Shown here: piece by piece, positions 46,447 through 55,212 of the stretch
Numbering within the stretch: the first letter of the stretch is position 1
Layout: each line of letters opens with the position of its first letter
Origin: DATFVA01 sp963743325
GTDB lineage: Bacteria > Bacteroidota > Ignavibacteria > Ignavibacteriales > Ignavibacteriaceae
DNA: 64,000 nucleotides
Direction: 5' to 3'
NCBI GenBank assembly: GCA_963743325.1
Contig: CAVUOZ010000011.1
Coordinates: 340,203 to 404,202 of the forward strand
The notes under the pieces: model-generated
The model's database searches: none
What the model was told of the DNA's origin: nothing
The model's input: the letters and a program-made list of their open reading frames with translations, nothing else
Translations under genes and position numbers: made by a program

Positions 46447-47688
46447 TTATATCCAGATCCCCGCTATCGTACGGCCGCAATATTCACATTTACCGTTCTT
46501 TAAGTGAATTTCTGTGGTGAACATTCCCGATCTTTTTATTACAATCTTCCCGCAGCCGGGACAGTAAGTATTATTCCCGGGAGAGCCGGGTACATTACCC
46601 ACATAAGCATAATGGATCCCTTTCGACATCGCTGTTTCTCTTGCGTGCTCCAGGGTTTCAACAGGTGTCGGTGGAAGATTAAGAAGTTTGTAATCTGGAT
46701 GAAACCTTGTGAAGTGAACAGGCACATCAGGACCGACTTCACCTATTATCCAGTCGGTAAGATTATTCAGCATTTTATCTGAATCATTCAGAGTCGGCAC
46801 AACAAGATTTACAATTTCCAGGTGTACTTTACTATTGGAGACCTGCTTTATGCTCCGAAGTACGGGTTTCAGCTCTGCCGAACAAACCTTATGATAAAAA
46901 TCTTCGCTGAAACCTTTCAGATCGATCTTGATCGCATCCAGGACTCCGCACATTTCTTTAAGAGGTTCCTCATTCATGAACCCGCAGCTGATCAGAACAC
47001 TTCGTATATTTTTCTTTTTTGCTGCCCTTGCGATATCGGTTAAATATTCAATAAACACTGTTGGTTCATTATAAGTAAAAGCAACAGTAGGAACTTTCTG
47101 TGATAGTGCGGCGGATGCAATTTTTTCCGGAGGGATGTATTCAGCGCGCATATCCTCCGGCTGTGACTGGGATATTTCCCAGTTCTGGCAGAACTGACAG
47201 CTCAGCGGACACCCGGAAGTTGCCAGTGAATATGCTTCACTCCCGGGAAGAAAATGATAGAAAGGTTTTTTCTCAATCGGATCTGTGTGTATTGCGATGG
47301 GCCGGCCGTAAACAAGACTTTTCAGTTTCCCGTTTACATTCATTCTTACCCTGCATCTTCCCTTTTCATTTTTCCCTATAATGCATCCCTGTGCACACAA
47401 AAGACATTTTACTATTGTGTCTTTGTGATCATACTGTTTATACCCGGAGATATCAGAACCGGAATGACACGACAGGCAGCTTACATCTTTAGTTTTAGTC
47501 GAAAGCCAGTATCGTGCGATAGGAGAATTTTTATAAAGTTCCTGTTTATAATCATCCTGCAGGCGGTGGTCTACCCATCCGTATAAATCATGCAGTAATC
47601 CCGGGGATGATAAGAATGCATAAGTGCCGCCGATAATCAAACCAGTTTTTGAAATGAACCTGCGTCTCGAGAGCGTCTGTGGTCTCAC
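46447..47688 (-). CDS. Tat-exported AmmeMemoRadiSam radical SAM enzyme with CxxCH motif
   Basis: 413 residues. The N-terminus is a Tat signal (SRRRFISKTG at 7-16, then a hydrophobic core). After it comes an extra segment with CLSCH (71-75), a CxxCH motif as used for covalent heme c. Then follow the family's N-terminal cysteine box (CLLCAQGC at 95-102, GRCRVR), the radical SAM cluster CPLSCQFC (Cys160, 164, 167), AFTYNEPTVF, and a C-terminal double CxxC zinc-like box (CPGCGK, CEYCGR). Related cytosolic enzymes lack the Tat signal and the CxxCH segment. Predicted to act in the periplasm with the following Memo-AMMECR1 lipoprotein. Confidence 0.92.
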   Translation of the reverse strand: MRPQTLSRRRFISKTGLIIGGTYAFLSSPGLLHDLYGWVDHRLQDDYKQELYKNSPIARYWLSTKTKDVSCLSCHSGSDISGYKQYDHKDTIVKCLLCAQGCIIGKNEKGRCRVRMNVNGKLKSLVYGRPIAIHTDPIEKKPFYHFLPGSEAYSLATSGCPLSCQFCQNWEISQSQPEDMRAEYIPPEKIASAALSQKVPTVAFTYNEPTVFIEYLTDIARAAKKKNIRSVLISCGFMNEEPLKEMCGVLDAIKIDLKGFSEDFYHKVCSAELKPVLRSIKQVSNSKVHLEIVNLVVPTLNDSDKMLNNLTDWIIGEVGPDVPVHFTRFHPDYKLLNLPPTPVETLEHARETAMSKGIHYAYVGNVPGSPGNNTYCPGCGKIVIKRSGMFTTEIHLKNGKCEYCGRTIAGIWI

Positions 47689-48228
47689 CTTAATTGCAAA
47701 GATTTTAATTTAAAAAATCCCTATTCTGCAAATATCCCGCGTGTGTAGATATAAAAATATTTGCTTTTAATATCAATAACAAGGCACACGGATTAACTAA
47801 AAAGAATTTTGTTTTAATAATAAAGGATCAAATAGAGTGGAACAGTTTTTTATGGTGGGATTTTTAATGTTTCTTTTGTGGAACACCTGGGAAATATTCT
47901 ACTTATGTTTTACTTATACTGTTCAGGATCAGAATTATAAGATAGCATAATATTATTTGCTAATCCTTAATAAATCTTGTTGAGTTTTTCAAATCTAAGC
48001 TTTATTTTTTATATGTAGATGAAAAGACGGCATTAACTTTCTTGAGTGGTAATGATATCAACCCGGCGGCATTTTTGTCAGCGGGGTTTTTTATTTTGGG
48101 GATTGACAATCTGAAAGAATTAGCAAAGGAGCATAGCGCAAGGGGCGAAGCGTAGAAGTCATTCGGTTGTCATTCAATTGTAATTAGCCGCCATTCGGTA
48201 GTCATTTGTTGAAATTCAGCTAACTAAT
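47689..48228. other. Intergenic region with terminator-like hairpin and 11-mer array
   Basis: No gene is supported. AACCCGGCGG...CGGGGTT followed by TTTTATTTT at about 48059-48098 could terminate on the plus strand. At 48151-48207 five GTCATT-type units of 10-11 bases (GTCATTCGGTT, GTCATTCAATT, GTAATTAGCC, GCCATTCGGTA, GTCATTTGTTG) form one of the dispersed arrays. The promoter of the AmmeMemoRadiSam operon should lie at 47690-47780. Confidence 0.5.
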
Positions 48229-48561
48229 TTAAAACATCAAATAAATTTTACTTCGGTTCTGCCAGCCTGACTGGTTTTCATATTTTACAAAATAGATTTT
48301 TAAGTCGGCCTGGCTTTCGTACTCAACAAAATAAATCTTCTTATCCGCCTGGTTTTCATATTCAGTAAAAAACCATTTCCCATCATTTTTCCCTGCCTGA
48401 TTTTCATACTTAACCTTATAAACTTTCAGATCGGCCTGGTTCTCATATTCGACAACATATACTTTTACGTCAGCCTGACTGCTGTATTGAACTGAATAAA
48501 CTTTTTGAGCAAAGGAAGTGCATACTATTATTAAAGAAAAAAATAAAGTTAATTTTTTCAT
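48229..48561 (-). CDS. Secreted DUF6150-type repeat protein
   Basis: 110 residues: signal peptide (LFFSLIIVCTSFAQ) then six repeats of about 13 residues with the pattern V-Y-x-V-x-Y-x-x-Q-A-D (VYSVQYSSQAD, VYVVEYENQAD, VYKVKYENQAG, FFTEYENQAD, IYFVEYESQAD, IYFVKYENQSG). This matches DUF6150 of Bacteroidota, whose role is unknown; the repeats suggest a small all-beta periplasmic or outer-membrane-associated protein. Start ATG at 48561. Confidence 0.8.
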   Translation of the reverse strand: MKKLTLFFSLIIVCTSFAQKVYSVQYSSQADVKVYVVEYENQADLKVYKVKYENQAGKNDGKWFFTEYENQADKKIYFVEYESQADLKIYFVKYENQSGWQNRSKIYLMF

Positions 48562-48688
48562 CTGATACCTTAATATCTCCCATTCATTTAATCCAAATTA
48601 ATTTTGTTGTACCTCCCAATTTTCCAAGAAAAAAATAGATAATTTATCTATACCTGTAAAAATAAAAATCCAGGTAACCAGCAGGAAA

Positions 48689-49030
48689 CTAGATTTCTGC
48701 TGTCTTAGATAGTTCAGATTTTTTAAGTACCAGGAAAAGCACAGCAATGGAAGCTGCCAGCAGCAAAACAGCAGCGTTGATTCCAATCAGCCGGTAAGTT
48801 AGTATCGCCATAATGAGAAGCAGGGAAGCGCGAAATATGTTGCCGCCTTTTGGTCCGCCAACCTTCCGGCAGCGGAATGCAGAGAACAGGAGCAGCCCGC
48901 CGGAAATCACTCCCAGTAATACTTCTGACAAGAGCGTAACCTCATCTTTAGAATAGACTATCAGGAAGATTACCCAGATTAAAATGCCTGCAATTAAAGT
49001 TGAAGCCGGAACAATGTATTTTTTTTCCAT
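48689..49030 (-). CDS. Small four-helix membrane protein, unknown
   Basis: 113 residues with four hydrophobic segments (ASTLIAGILIWVIFLIVY, SEVLLGVISGGLLLF, ASLLLIMAILTYRLIG, AAVLLLAASIAVLFLVL) and an RCRKVGGPKGG loop. It follows a small membrane protein by 33 bases on the same strand; the two are probably co-expressed. No family recognised. Confidence 0.65.
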   Translation of the reverse strand: MEKKYIVPASTLIAGILIWVIFLIVYSKDEVTLLSEVLLGVISGGLLLFSAFRCRKVGGPKGGNIFRASLLLIMAILTYRLIGINAAVLLLAASIAVLFLVLKKSELSKTAEI

Positions 49031-49063
49031 GAATATACGTCCTTTCTGTTTAGATGGATTTGA

Positions 49064-49456
49064 TTAAACGGAAGAGTTTGATCTTACTCTCTTTCTATAC
49101 CATGAGACTATAAATAAAATTCCAAAAATGAAAACCGGCACGCCCATAACTGCACCGGCACCTTTGTCATGTTCAGCTATGAATAGTCCCAGGTACCACA
49201 TTACGCACCACCAGAAAATGAAAATAATCCCGGCAATCAGTTCATTCTTCCAGGAAAAATAAAATCCAATAAGAAAAAGGATGAATGCCAGATTCACAAT
49301 AATGTTTTCAGGATCGTAAGGATTATTATTCTCAGGCTGGATGAAATTGGCAGCTATAAATACCAGGTACAACAGTGCAAATATGGATGTCAGTATGAGC
49401 AGGAGTTTGGGAAATTTTCTTTTTTTCCCCGTCCTGGAGTCAGTGTTATTATTCAT
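49064..49456 (-). CDS. Small membrane protein, unknown
   Basis: 130 residues. A basic N-terminus (SRTGKKRKFPK) is followed by four hydrophobic segments (LLLILTSIFALLYLVFIA, IIVNLAFILFLIGFYFSW, ELIAGIIFIFWWCVMWYL, GVPVFIFGILFIVSWY) and a short basic tail. Start ATG preceded by AAAGGAG. Possibly a stress-responsive membrane protein; I see no diagnostic motif. Confidence 0.65.
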   Translation of the reverse strand: MNNNTDSRTGKKRKFPKLLLILTSIFALLYLVFIAANFIQPENNNPYDPENIIVNLAFILFLIGFYFSWKNELIAGIIFIFWWCVMWYLGLFIAEHDKGAGAVMGVPVFIFGILFIVSWYRKRVRSNSSV

Positions 49457-49865
49457 AATATAACTCCTTTTCTAAATTAAATGCTTAATTCCTTATCCAT
49501 ATCTGTTACTCATACTGCAAAAACTTCCTTTCGCTGTATACTTTCAACGTATTAAAGAAATTGTCACACTTACTTTAAGTTGATCATCCTGTGGTATCGG
49601 GAGGCTCTTATAAAAACTTAATTTAAACATCTCCCCAGGCATCTAAGTATTCACCCGGAAGAAAATTATGGATTTTTGAGAAAAGATAAAAGGGGTGCTC
49701 GTTGAGTGATTTTAAATTAGAAATTAGAAATTTGGAATTAGGAATTAGAATTAGTTGTAAGATTCAGGATATTAGAACTATTTGAAATACTTGCAATAAT
49801 ATTATTTTAGATGCTTAAAACAATTTTCTTCCGGTTTATTACGAAATTCTAAAAATGAGGACAAA
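49457..49865. other. Intergenic region with AAATTAG heptamers
   Basis: A divergent promoter region without a gene. At 49714-49754 heptamers run in register: AAATTAG, AAATTAG, AAATTTG, GAATTAG, GAATTAG, then AATTAG. This is one of several 7-bp word families in the window. Confidence 0.6.
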
Positions 49866-50792
49866 ATGGTAACTAGTAAAAAGGTTCAATCTTATAAGAC
49901 AGGATATATTGATGTTTCCGATGGACACAAATTGTATTTTGAATTGTACGGCAATCCGAAAGGCATTCCCGTTTTATATCTTCACGGGGGACCGGGTGCG
50001 GGATTCTCAGATAAGGATAAACAATTTTTTGATAAAAAAAGATATAATGTCATTTTCTTCGACCAGAGAGGGTCCTCAAGAAGTAAACCTTTCGGCTCGA
50101 TAAGGAATAATACCACGCAGAAACTTGTTGAGGATATTGATAAGATTCTGGACTATTTGAATTTCAATAAAGTTTATATCTTCGGCGGTTCCTGGGGAAG
50201 TACACTTGCCCTCGTTTATGCCATTCATAATCCCGGGCGCGTACTTGGTCTGATATTAAGAGGTATTTTCCTGGCTAATAAGTACAGCATCGACTATTAT
50301 ATCGGCGGGGGCATCAAAGAATTCTTCCCGGATGTGTGGGACAGGTTTGCAAAACTGGTGAAGAAAGGTGAAAGACCTGCTGATTACTACTTGAAAAAAA
50401 TGTTGTCCCGCGATAAACAGGTCAGCGAAAAATTTGCCTATGAATGGGCATATTATGAAATGTCGTTTTATACCATCAATAAGATTGCCGATCCCGCAGA
50501 GATAATTCATACATTTTCATACAGGTCTCTTGCGATACTCGAGGCACACTATATAAGAAATAATTGTTTCCTGCCCGAGGATTATATTATTAAGAATATT
50601 AATAAAATAAAGAATATTAAGACTTCAATCGTTCAAGGCAGATTTGATTTTATTTGTCCCCCGGTGCAGGCGTTCAGACTTCAGTCCAAATTGAATAATT
50701 CAAAATTGAATGTTGTTATTGCCGGTCATTCGGGTTACGATGAAGAAATAAAAAAAGCGTTAAAGACTGAGTTGAGGAGAATAACTGCATAG
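49866..50792 (+). CDS. pip: Proline iminopeptidase-like alpha/beta hydrolase
   Basis: 308 residues, the usual size of proline iminopeptidases (S33). The oxyanion motif is YLHGGPGAG (about 38-46), the DQRGSSRS block follows (about 65), the nucleophile elbow is GGSWGSTLA (Ser near 108), the acid is in QGRFDFICP and the His in AGHSG. It would release N-terminal proline from peptides in the cytoplasm, having no signal peptide. It stands alone on the plus strand, with a tandem repeat region just downstream. Confidence 0.88.
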   Translation: MVTSKKVQSYKTGYIDVSDGHKLYFELYGNPKGIPVLYLHGGPGAGFSDKDKQFFDKKRYNVIFFDQRGSSRSKPFGSIRNNTTQKLVEDIDKILDYLNFNKVYIFGGSWGSTLALVYAIHNPGRVLGLILRGIFLANKYSIDYYIGGGIKEFFPDVWDRFAKLVKKGERPADYYLKKMLSRDKQVSEKFAYEWAYYEMSFYTINKIADPAEIIHTFSYRSLAILEAHYIRNNCFLPEDYIIKNINKIKNIKTSIVQGRFDFICPPVQAFRLQSKLNNSKLNVVIAGHSGYDEEIKKALKTELRRITA

Positions 50793-50800
50793 ATGAACAG

Positions 50801-51360
50801 GTAGGAACATCATTTATGATGTTCATTTTAATTTGTATAAAGAGCGAAACACCGTTTGTGTCCGTCCCCTGAAGGATCGCTCTACAAATCGCGATGTTCT
50901 TTTTTGTGATGTCCCGTTAGGGACAAAATATTTATAGAATTGAATTAATCAAATCAATATAGAGTCCCGTAGGGACGACATAGAGTTTGTTATTAATATC
51001 CAACCCTTATAATGATTAATGCTCAGCTGTTCCATAGAAACATCATTTATGATGTTCTATTTACTTTGTACAGAGAGCGAAACACCGTCCCTGTCCGTCC
51101 CCTGACGGATCGCTCTACAATTAGCAACGCTCTTTTTTGTGCTGTCCCGTCAGGGACAAAATATTTATAGAATTGAAATAACCAAATCAATACAGAGTCC
51201 CGTAGGGACGACATAGAGCATGTAATTAATATTTAAACTTTAAAATGCGCAATACTCAATTATCCAGTAGGAACATCATTTATGATGTTCATTTTAATTT
51301 GTATAAAGAGCGAAACACCGTTTCGCTCTACAAATGACTGCATGCATTTATGATGTTCTG
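50801..51360. repeat. Hairpin-rich tandem repeat with exact 233-bp period, 2.4 copies
   Basis: Each unit carries, in order, GAACATCATTTATGATGTTC (50805, 51038, 51271), a GAGCGA...TCGCTC hairpin, GTCCCGTTAGGGAC or GTCCCGTCAGGGAC (50911, 51144), an AT-rich spacer of ~40 bases, and GTCCCGTAGGGAC (50964, 51197). The first module recurs at exactly 233-base spacing. The layout, two hairpins around a spacer, is REPIN/BIME-like; no REP-type transposase gene is in the window. Confidence 0.85.
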
Positions 51361-51364
51361 CATG

Positions 51365-53749
51365 CTAACGCAGAAGCATCATTTTCTTCGTCATAAAATG
51401 ATTGCTGCCGTCTGTTCCTTTCGCTTTTAATGTATAGAAATAGATCCCGCTGGTAAGCTTTGAAGCATCGAATTTAATATTGTGCTGACCGGCAGTCATT
51501 TCAGAATTTATCAGCGTTGCCGCCTTCTGTCCGAGAACATTGTATACTTCTAATGATACTTTTGAATCGGAACCGATACTGAAGCCGATATTGGTAGCAG
51601 GGTTAAACGGGTTTGGATAGTTCTGCTCTAAAGTGAATTCAAACGGGATATATACTTCTGCTTCAGCCTCATCAGAATATTTATACGATCCGTCAAAATC
51701 TATCTGCTTCAGACGGTATTGATATTTACCGGGTATAACATTGTTATCAGTAAAAGAATAAGTTTTCGGCTCAGTCGTTGTTCCAAATCCTGGTACAAAT
51801 CCTATCTTCTCCCATTTACTGCCTACTGCATACTGCCTACTGCCTACTTGTCTTTCTACTTCAAATCCTCTGTTGTTCGTTTCCGTTGCTGTTGACCATC
51901 TTAAGGTGACCTTGTCTCCATCTACGGATGTCGTAAATGATAGAAGTTCTACGGGTATACCCCCGTTGGTTGTCCGTAAAATTGTTCCGGCATAACCTAC
52001 AGCAGTACCGGTATTTGCATCCGAGAAATAAACACTTCTGAGAAGGTTCCTGGTGCCGCTTATCTGATTTGACCAGGTGACACCTGCATTGGTAGTTCTG
52101 ACCATTACACCTACATCTCCAACTGCTGTTCCTGTATTAGCATCGGTGAAGCAGACCGACCTGAATGATATTGATCCGGTCGATTGATAATTCCAGTTAG
52201 TGCCCCCATCTGTTGTCCTGAGTATTAAACCTGATCCGCCCACGGCAGTCCCGGTATTTACATCTGTGAATGAAACTGAATTAATAGCTATTTCAGTTCC
52301 GCTTGCCTGGGGTGTCCATAGTGAACCTCCGTTCTCGGTTCTGATTATAATACCAAACTCACCTACAGCCGTGCCCACATTTGCATCAACAAATGATACA
52401 CCCCACAGATTAAAAGCTGTACCGCTTGTCTGAGGTGTCCAGTTTGCACCTCCGTCGGTGGTGCGGAGAACTGTACCTCCAAAACCGACTACAGTACCGG
52501 TATTTATATCTGTAAAGGAGACATTAAGTAATAAAACGGAAACGCCGCTTGTCTGGTTTGTCCATGTCACACCTCCATCCGTAGTTCGTACAATTGTCCC
52601 GAAGTCGCCTACGGCAGTTGCGGTATTTGCATCTATTACAGAAACACCATAAAGTATATTAGCAGTGCCGCTGGTTTGTTCAGTCCAGGTTGTTCCCCCG
52701 TCGGTCGTGCGGAGGATAATTCCTGCATATCCAACCGCTGTTCCTATGTTAGCATTTGCAAAGGCTACACCTATAAGCTCGTTCACTGGCCCGCTTGTCT
52801 GGTTTAACCAGGTGCTGCCGCCGTCGGTGCTCCGCAGGATAATTCCTCTTGTCCCTACAGCATTAATATGATTTGCATCGGTGCACGAACTGCTTAACAG
52901 CCACTCCAATGTGCCGCTTGTCTGGCTGTCCCAGTTAGTACCGCCGTTTGTCGTACGCAGAATAGTTCCATCCTTACCGACAATAGTTCCGGTGACTGCA
53001 TCACTGAAAGAAACTGAATATAAAAAGTTCGCCGTGCCGCTTGTCTGGCTTGTCCAGTTAGCTCCGCCGTTCGTAGTGTGCACAATTGTTCCCACGTCAC
53101 CTACTGCTGTTCCGTTGTTTACATCTGTAAAGCAGACTTTATATAGCATATTCGTAGTACCGCTGGTCTGCGGTGTCCATGTAGCTCCGCCGTTTGTTGT
53201 GTGTAGGATCGTACCCGACATACCAACGGCAGTTCCTGTATTAGCATCACTAAAAAAGACACTTATAAGCCACATCGATGTTCCGCTTGTCTGGCTGGTC
53301 CATGTCTGTCCGCCGTTGGTAGTATGAAGAATCATTCCTGATCCTCCGACTATGGTGCCGTTATTTGGATCGGGAAAATAAACTCCAAGGAGATAGTTAG
53401 TATTTCCGCTTGTCTGGTTTGCCCAGGTTATACCCCCATCCGTTGTATGTATAATTGTACCATTTTCACCGACAGCAGTACCATAGCTGGCATCAGCAAA
53501 TGACATTGCATAAAGCCAGTTTACTGTACCGCTTTGCTGAATATTCCAGGTGGCACCTCCGTCTGTTGTACGCACTATTGAGCCTGCGCCACCTGATATA
53601 AGACCGGTGTTGGCATCTATAAAACAAACGGCATCATTTTCATTGCCATCAGGCAGCGGATTCTGCCAGTACCATTGTCCGTACGATGTGTTAAGATTTA
53701 TTAACATTAGTGTAACAGACAGAACAAAGAACTTTAAAAAATTATTCAT
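51365..53749 (-). CDS. Secreted T9SS protein with 13 YCF48/BNR-like repeats
   Basis: 794 residues. A signal peptide (FFVLSVTLMLINLNTSYGQ) is followed by about 13 repeats of ~41 residues, each with TTDGGxTWxxQTSG and GTAVGxxGTIxR, forming YCF48-like beta-propellers. A linker domain (VELLSFTTSVDGDKVTLRW) and the T9SS sorting domain (NYPNPFNPATNIGFS ... KKMMLLR) follow. It is exported and anchored at the cell surface; such proteins are often adhesive or sensing. In the linker, FEVERQ is followed by VGSRQYAVGS, encoded by four intergenic-type heptamers (51819-51846), an in-frame repeat invasion. The frame is intact. Confidence 0.88.
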   Translation of the reverse strand: MNNFLKFFVLSVTLMLINLNTSYGQWYWQNPLPDGNENDAVCFIDANTGLISGGAGSIVRTTDGGATWNIQQSGTVNWLYAMSFADASYGTAVGENGTIIHTTDGGITWANQTSGNTNYLLGVYFPDPNNGTIVGGSGMILHTTNGGQTWTSQTSGTSMWLISVFFSDANTGTAVGMSGTILHTTNGGATWTPQTSGTTNMLYKVCFTDVNNGTAVGDVGTIVHTTNGGANWTSQTSGTANFLYSVSFSDAVTGTIVGKDGTILRTTNGGTNWDSQTSGTLEWLLSSSCTDANHINAVGTRGIILRSTDGGSTWLNQTSGPVNELIGVAFANANIGTAVGYAGIILRTTDGGTTWTEQTSGTANILYGVSVIDANTATAVGDFGTIVRTTDGGVTWTNQTSGVSVLLLNVSFTDINTGTVVGFGGTVLRTTDGGANWTPQTSGTAFNLWGVSFVDANVGTAVGEFGIIIRTENGGSLWTPQASGTEIAINSVSFTDVNTGTAVGGSGLILRTTDGGTNWNYQSTGSISFRSVCFTDANTGTAVGDVGVMVRTTNAGVTWSNQISGTRNLLRSVYFSDANTGTAVGYAGTILRTTNGGIPVELLSFTTSVDGDKVTLRWSTATETNNRGFEVERQVGSRQYAVGSKWEKIGFVPGFGTTTEPKTYSFTDNNVIPGKYQYRLKQIDFDGSYKYSDEAEAEVYIPFEFTLEQNYPNPFNPATNIGFSIGSDSKVSLEVYNVLGQKAATLINSEMTAGQHNIKFDASKLTSGIYFYTLKAKGTDGSNHFMTKKMMLLR
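51819..51846. repeat. CTGCCTA heptamers inside a coding sequence
   Basis: CTGCCTA, CTGCATA, CTGCCTA, CTGCCTA in register within the T9SS protein gene. The same word is tandemly repeated between genes at 60744-60792 and in variant form at 38699-38747. Confidence 0.8.
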
Positions 53750-53809
53750 ATTTCTCTCACTGGAATTGTAATTTAAGTAGTTAATTAGGTCATTTATTCG
53801 TCGGATTTT

Positions 53810-54658
53810 TTAGTGAAACTGATCTATCATACTATTCCTGAACTCTGTTATAGTCATTGAATCGGACCAATAATTTTCGAACACCTTTTTCTGGGTTCTG
53901 GCATAGTCCGAATGATCAATAATTATGGTTGTAATGCTTGGTCTCATTGATATTGGATCGTTTAAAGCAAGCATAGTTATCTTCTCATCAATTATCATCA
54001 TTTTCATCGGGAGGGATTTAATAACCCTCACTTCCTCGCCGATGTTCTGGTACATTTCTACGACTGAAATGAAATCTTTTAACGTACCACCGGATGTTAC
54101 TCCGCTGAATTCATAAATTCCTTTTTCTTTAACCTTCTTTTTAGCAGTCTCTTCCTGGTAATTGACATTAGATTCCAGGCTTACGGCAAAAGGAGGTTTA
54201 TTGAATCCAAGGATCTCAAGTCCCGCATTCGACTGTAATTCTATCCACCTGTTCCGGATCTGACTCAGGTCGGTCAGTATTTCAATGTAATCCAGGGAGT
54301 CGGGTTTATGTACATCTGAATTATAAAGTTCCGTCAGCTGGTTTTTAAAAATTTCCTTTAATTTCTTTTTTTCATTCAGTTCCTCTTCATAAATAGCGAT
54401 GATATTCTGAAGAGCTATTTCCGGTTCGATCCCGCTGTACACTTTAACCCTGTTCTTATATTTTTCTGTACATAATCCCTTTTTTATCAGATTTTGAAGT
54501 ATTTCATAAGATTTGTTTCTTGATACAGATGTGATTTTCCCGATTTCGAATGCGGTGAACTCTTTTCGCTTCAGAAGAGCTAAGTAGATCTCCGACTCCC
54601 TCTTTGAGAGACCCAGTTTTTGCAGATTTTCTATTAAATTTTGCATTTTCCCCAACAT
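53810..54658 (-). CDS. TrmB-family transcriptional regulator
   Basis: 282 residues. The N-terminal winged helix is typical of TrmB proteins (LQKLGLSKRESEIYLALLKRKEFTAFEIGKITSVSRNKSYEILQNL, split: helix-turn-helix about 12-60), followed by a coiled coil (EEELNEKKKLKEIFKNQLTE) and a C-terminal effector-like domain of about 170 residues without an obvious sugar-binding motif. TrmB proteins control sugar metabolism in archaea and are found in some bacteria. The gene has a strong sigma-70-like promoter with a palindrome at the start site, suggesting autoregulation. No obvious target operon is adjacent. Confidence 0.82.
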   Translation of the reverse strand: MLGKMQNLIENLQKLGLSKRESEIYLALLKRKEFTAFEIGKITSVSRNKSYEILQNLIKKGLCTEKYKNRVKVYSGIEPEIALQNIIAIYEEELNEKKKLKEIFKNQLTELYNSDVHKPDSLDYIEILTDLSQIRNRWIELQSNAGLEILGFNKPPFAVSLESNVNYQEETAKKKVKEKGIYEFSGVTSGGTLKDFISVVEMYQNIGEEVRVIKSLPMKMMIIDEKITMLALNDPISMRPSITTIIIDHSDYARTQKKVFENYWSDSMTITEFRNSMIDQFH

Positions 54659-54700
54659 TTCTATTCATAAATTGTTTAGCACCCCCAATATGGGAGATGC

Positions 54701-54744
54701 ACCCCTACTTAGGGGTATAGTAATCTATCTATATTATTTGTCAA
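54701..54744 (-). promoter_or_regulatory. Promoter and palindromic operator of the TrmB-type gene
   Basis: On the minus strand TTGACA (54739-54744), a 16-base spacer and TACTAT (54717-54722) form a near-consensus promoter. Immediately after the -10 box is the 16-bp palindrome ACCCCTAAGTAGGGGT (54701-54716), covering the start point. A second, looser dyad CCCATATTGGG lies at about 54685-54695. Confidence 0.75.
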
Positions 54745-55212
54745 TTGCAATACTTATTAAATTAATATTTCAGAAAGGAATTATGAGGATGAGAGAATTG
54801 GCACATAAAAGGAGAATCGGTTGTCTTACAATGTTCATTCAATTGTCATATAGTGGTCATTCAGATCGGAGGCGAGGCGGGCATACAGGCCTTTGGGGTT
54901 CTATTTTTTTTTTACTATTTCATTTCTATAATAATGTCATCCCTTTGGGATTTGGAACCACGAAAGAATAACTAATCCTCGGTAACCAATGTCAATAAGC
55001 CTTTCCCTTTGTAATGGAAAGGTTGGATAGGGTTCATTCTGTTTATGAAGAGCGAATCACCGTTCCTGTTTACCTGCCCCCAGGCAGGCCTGTTCGCCTC
55101 GTCTCCGACGAGTCGGAGCGGGCCGTCAGGCGGGTTACTCTACATCGTAACTCTTCCTGTCATTCTGTTACCAGACGCGTATTTAATTATACTCTGTGTT
55201 CCGTTTTCTAAT

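Noticed and set aside
54784..54971. Small plus-strand protein downstream of the TrmB promoter
   Set aside because: The frame runs through repeat text and has no recognisable coding features.
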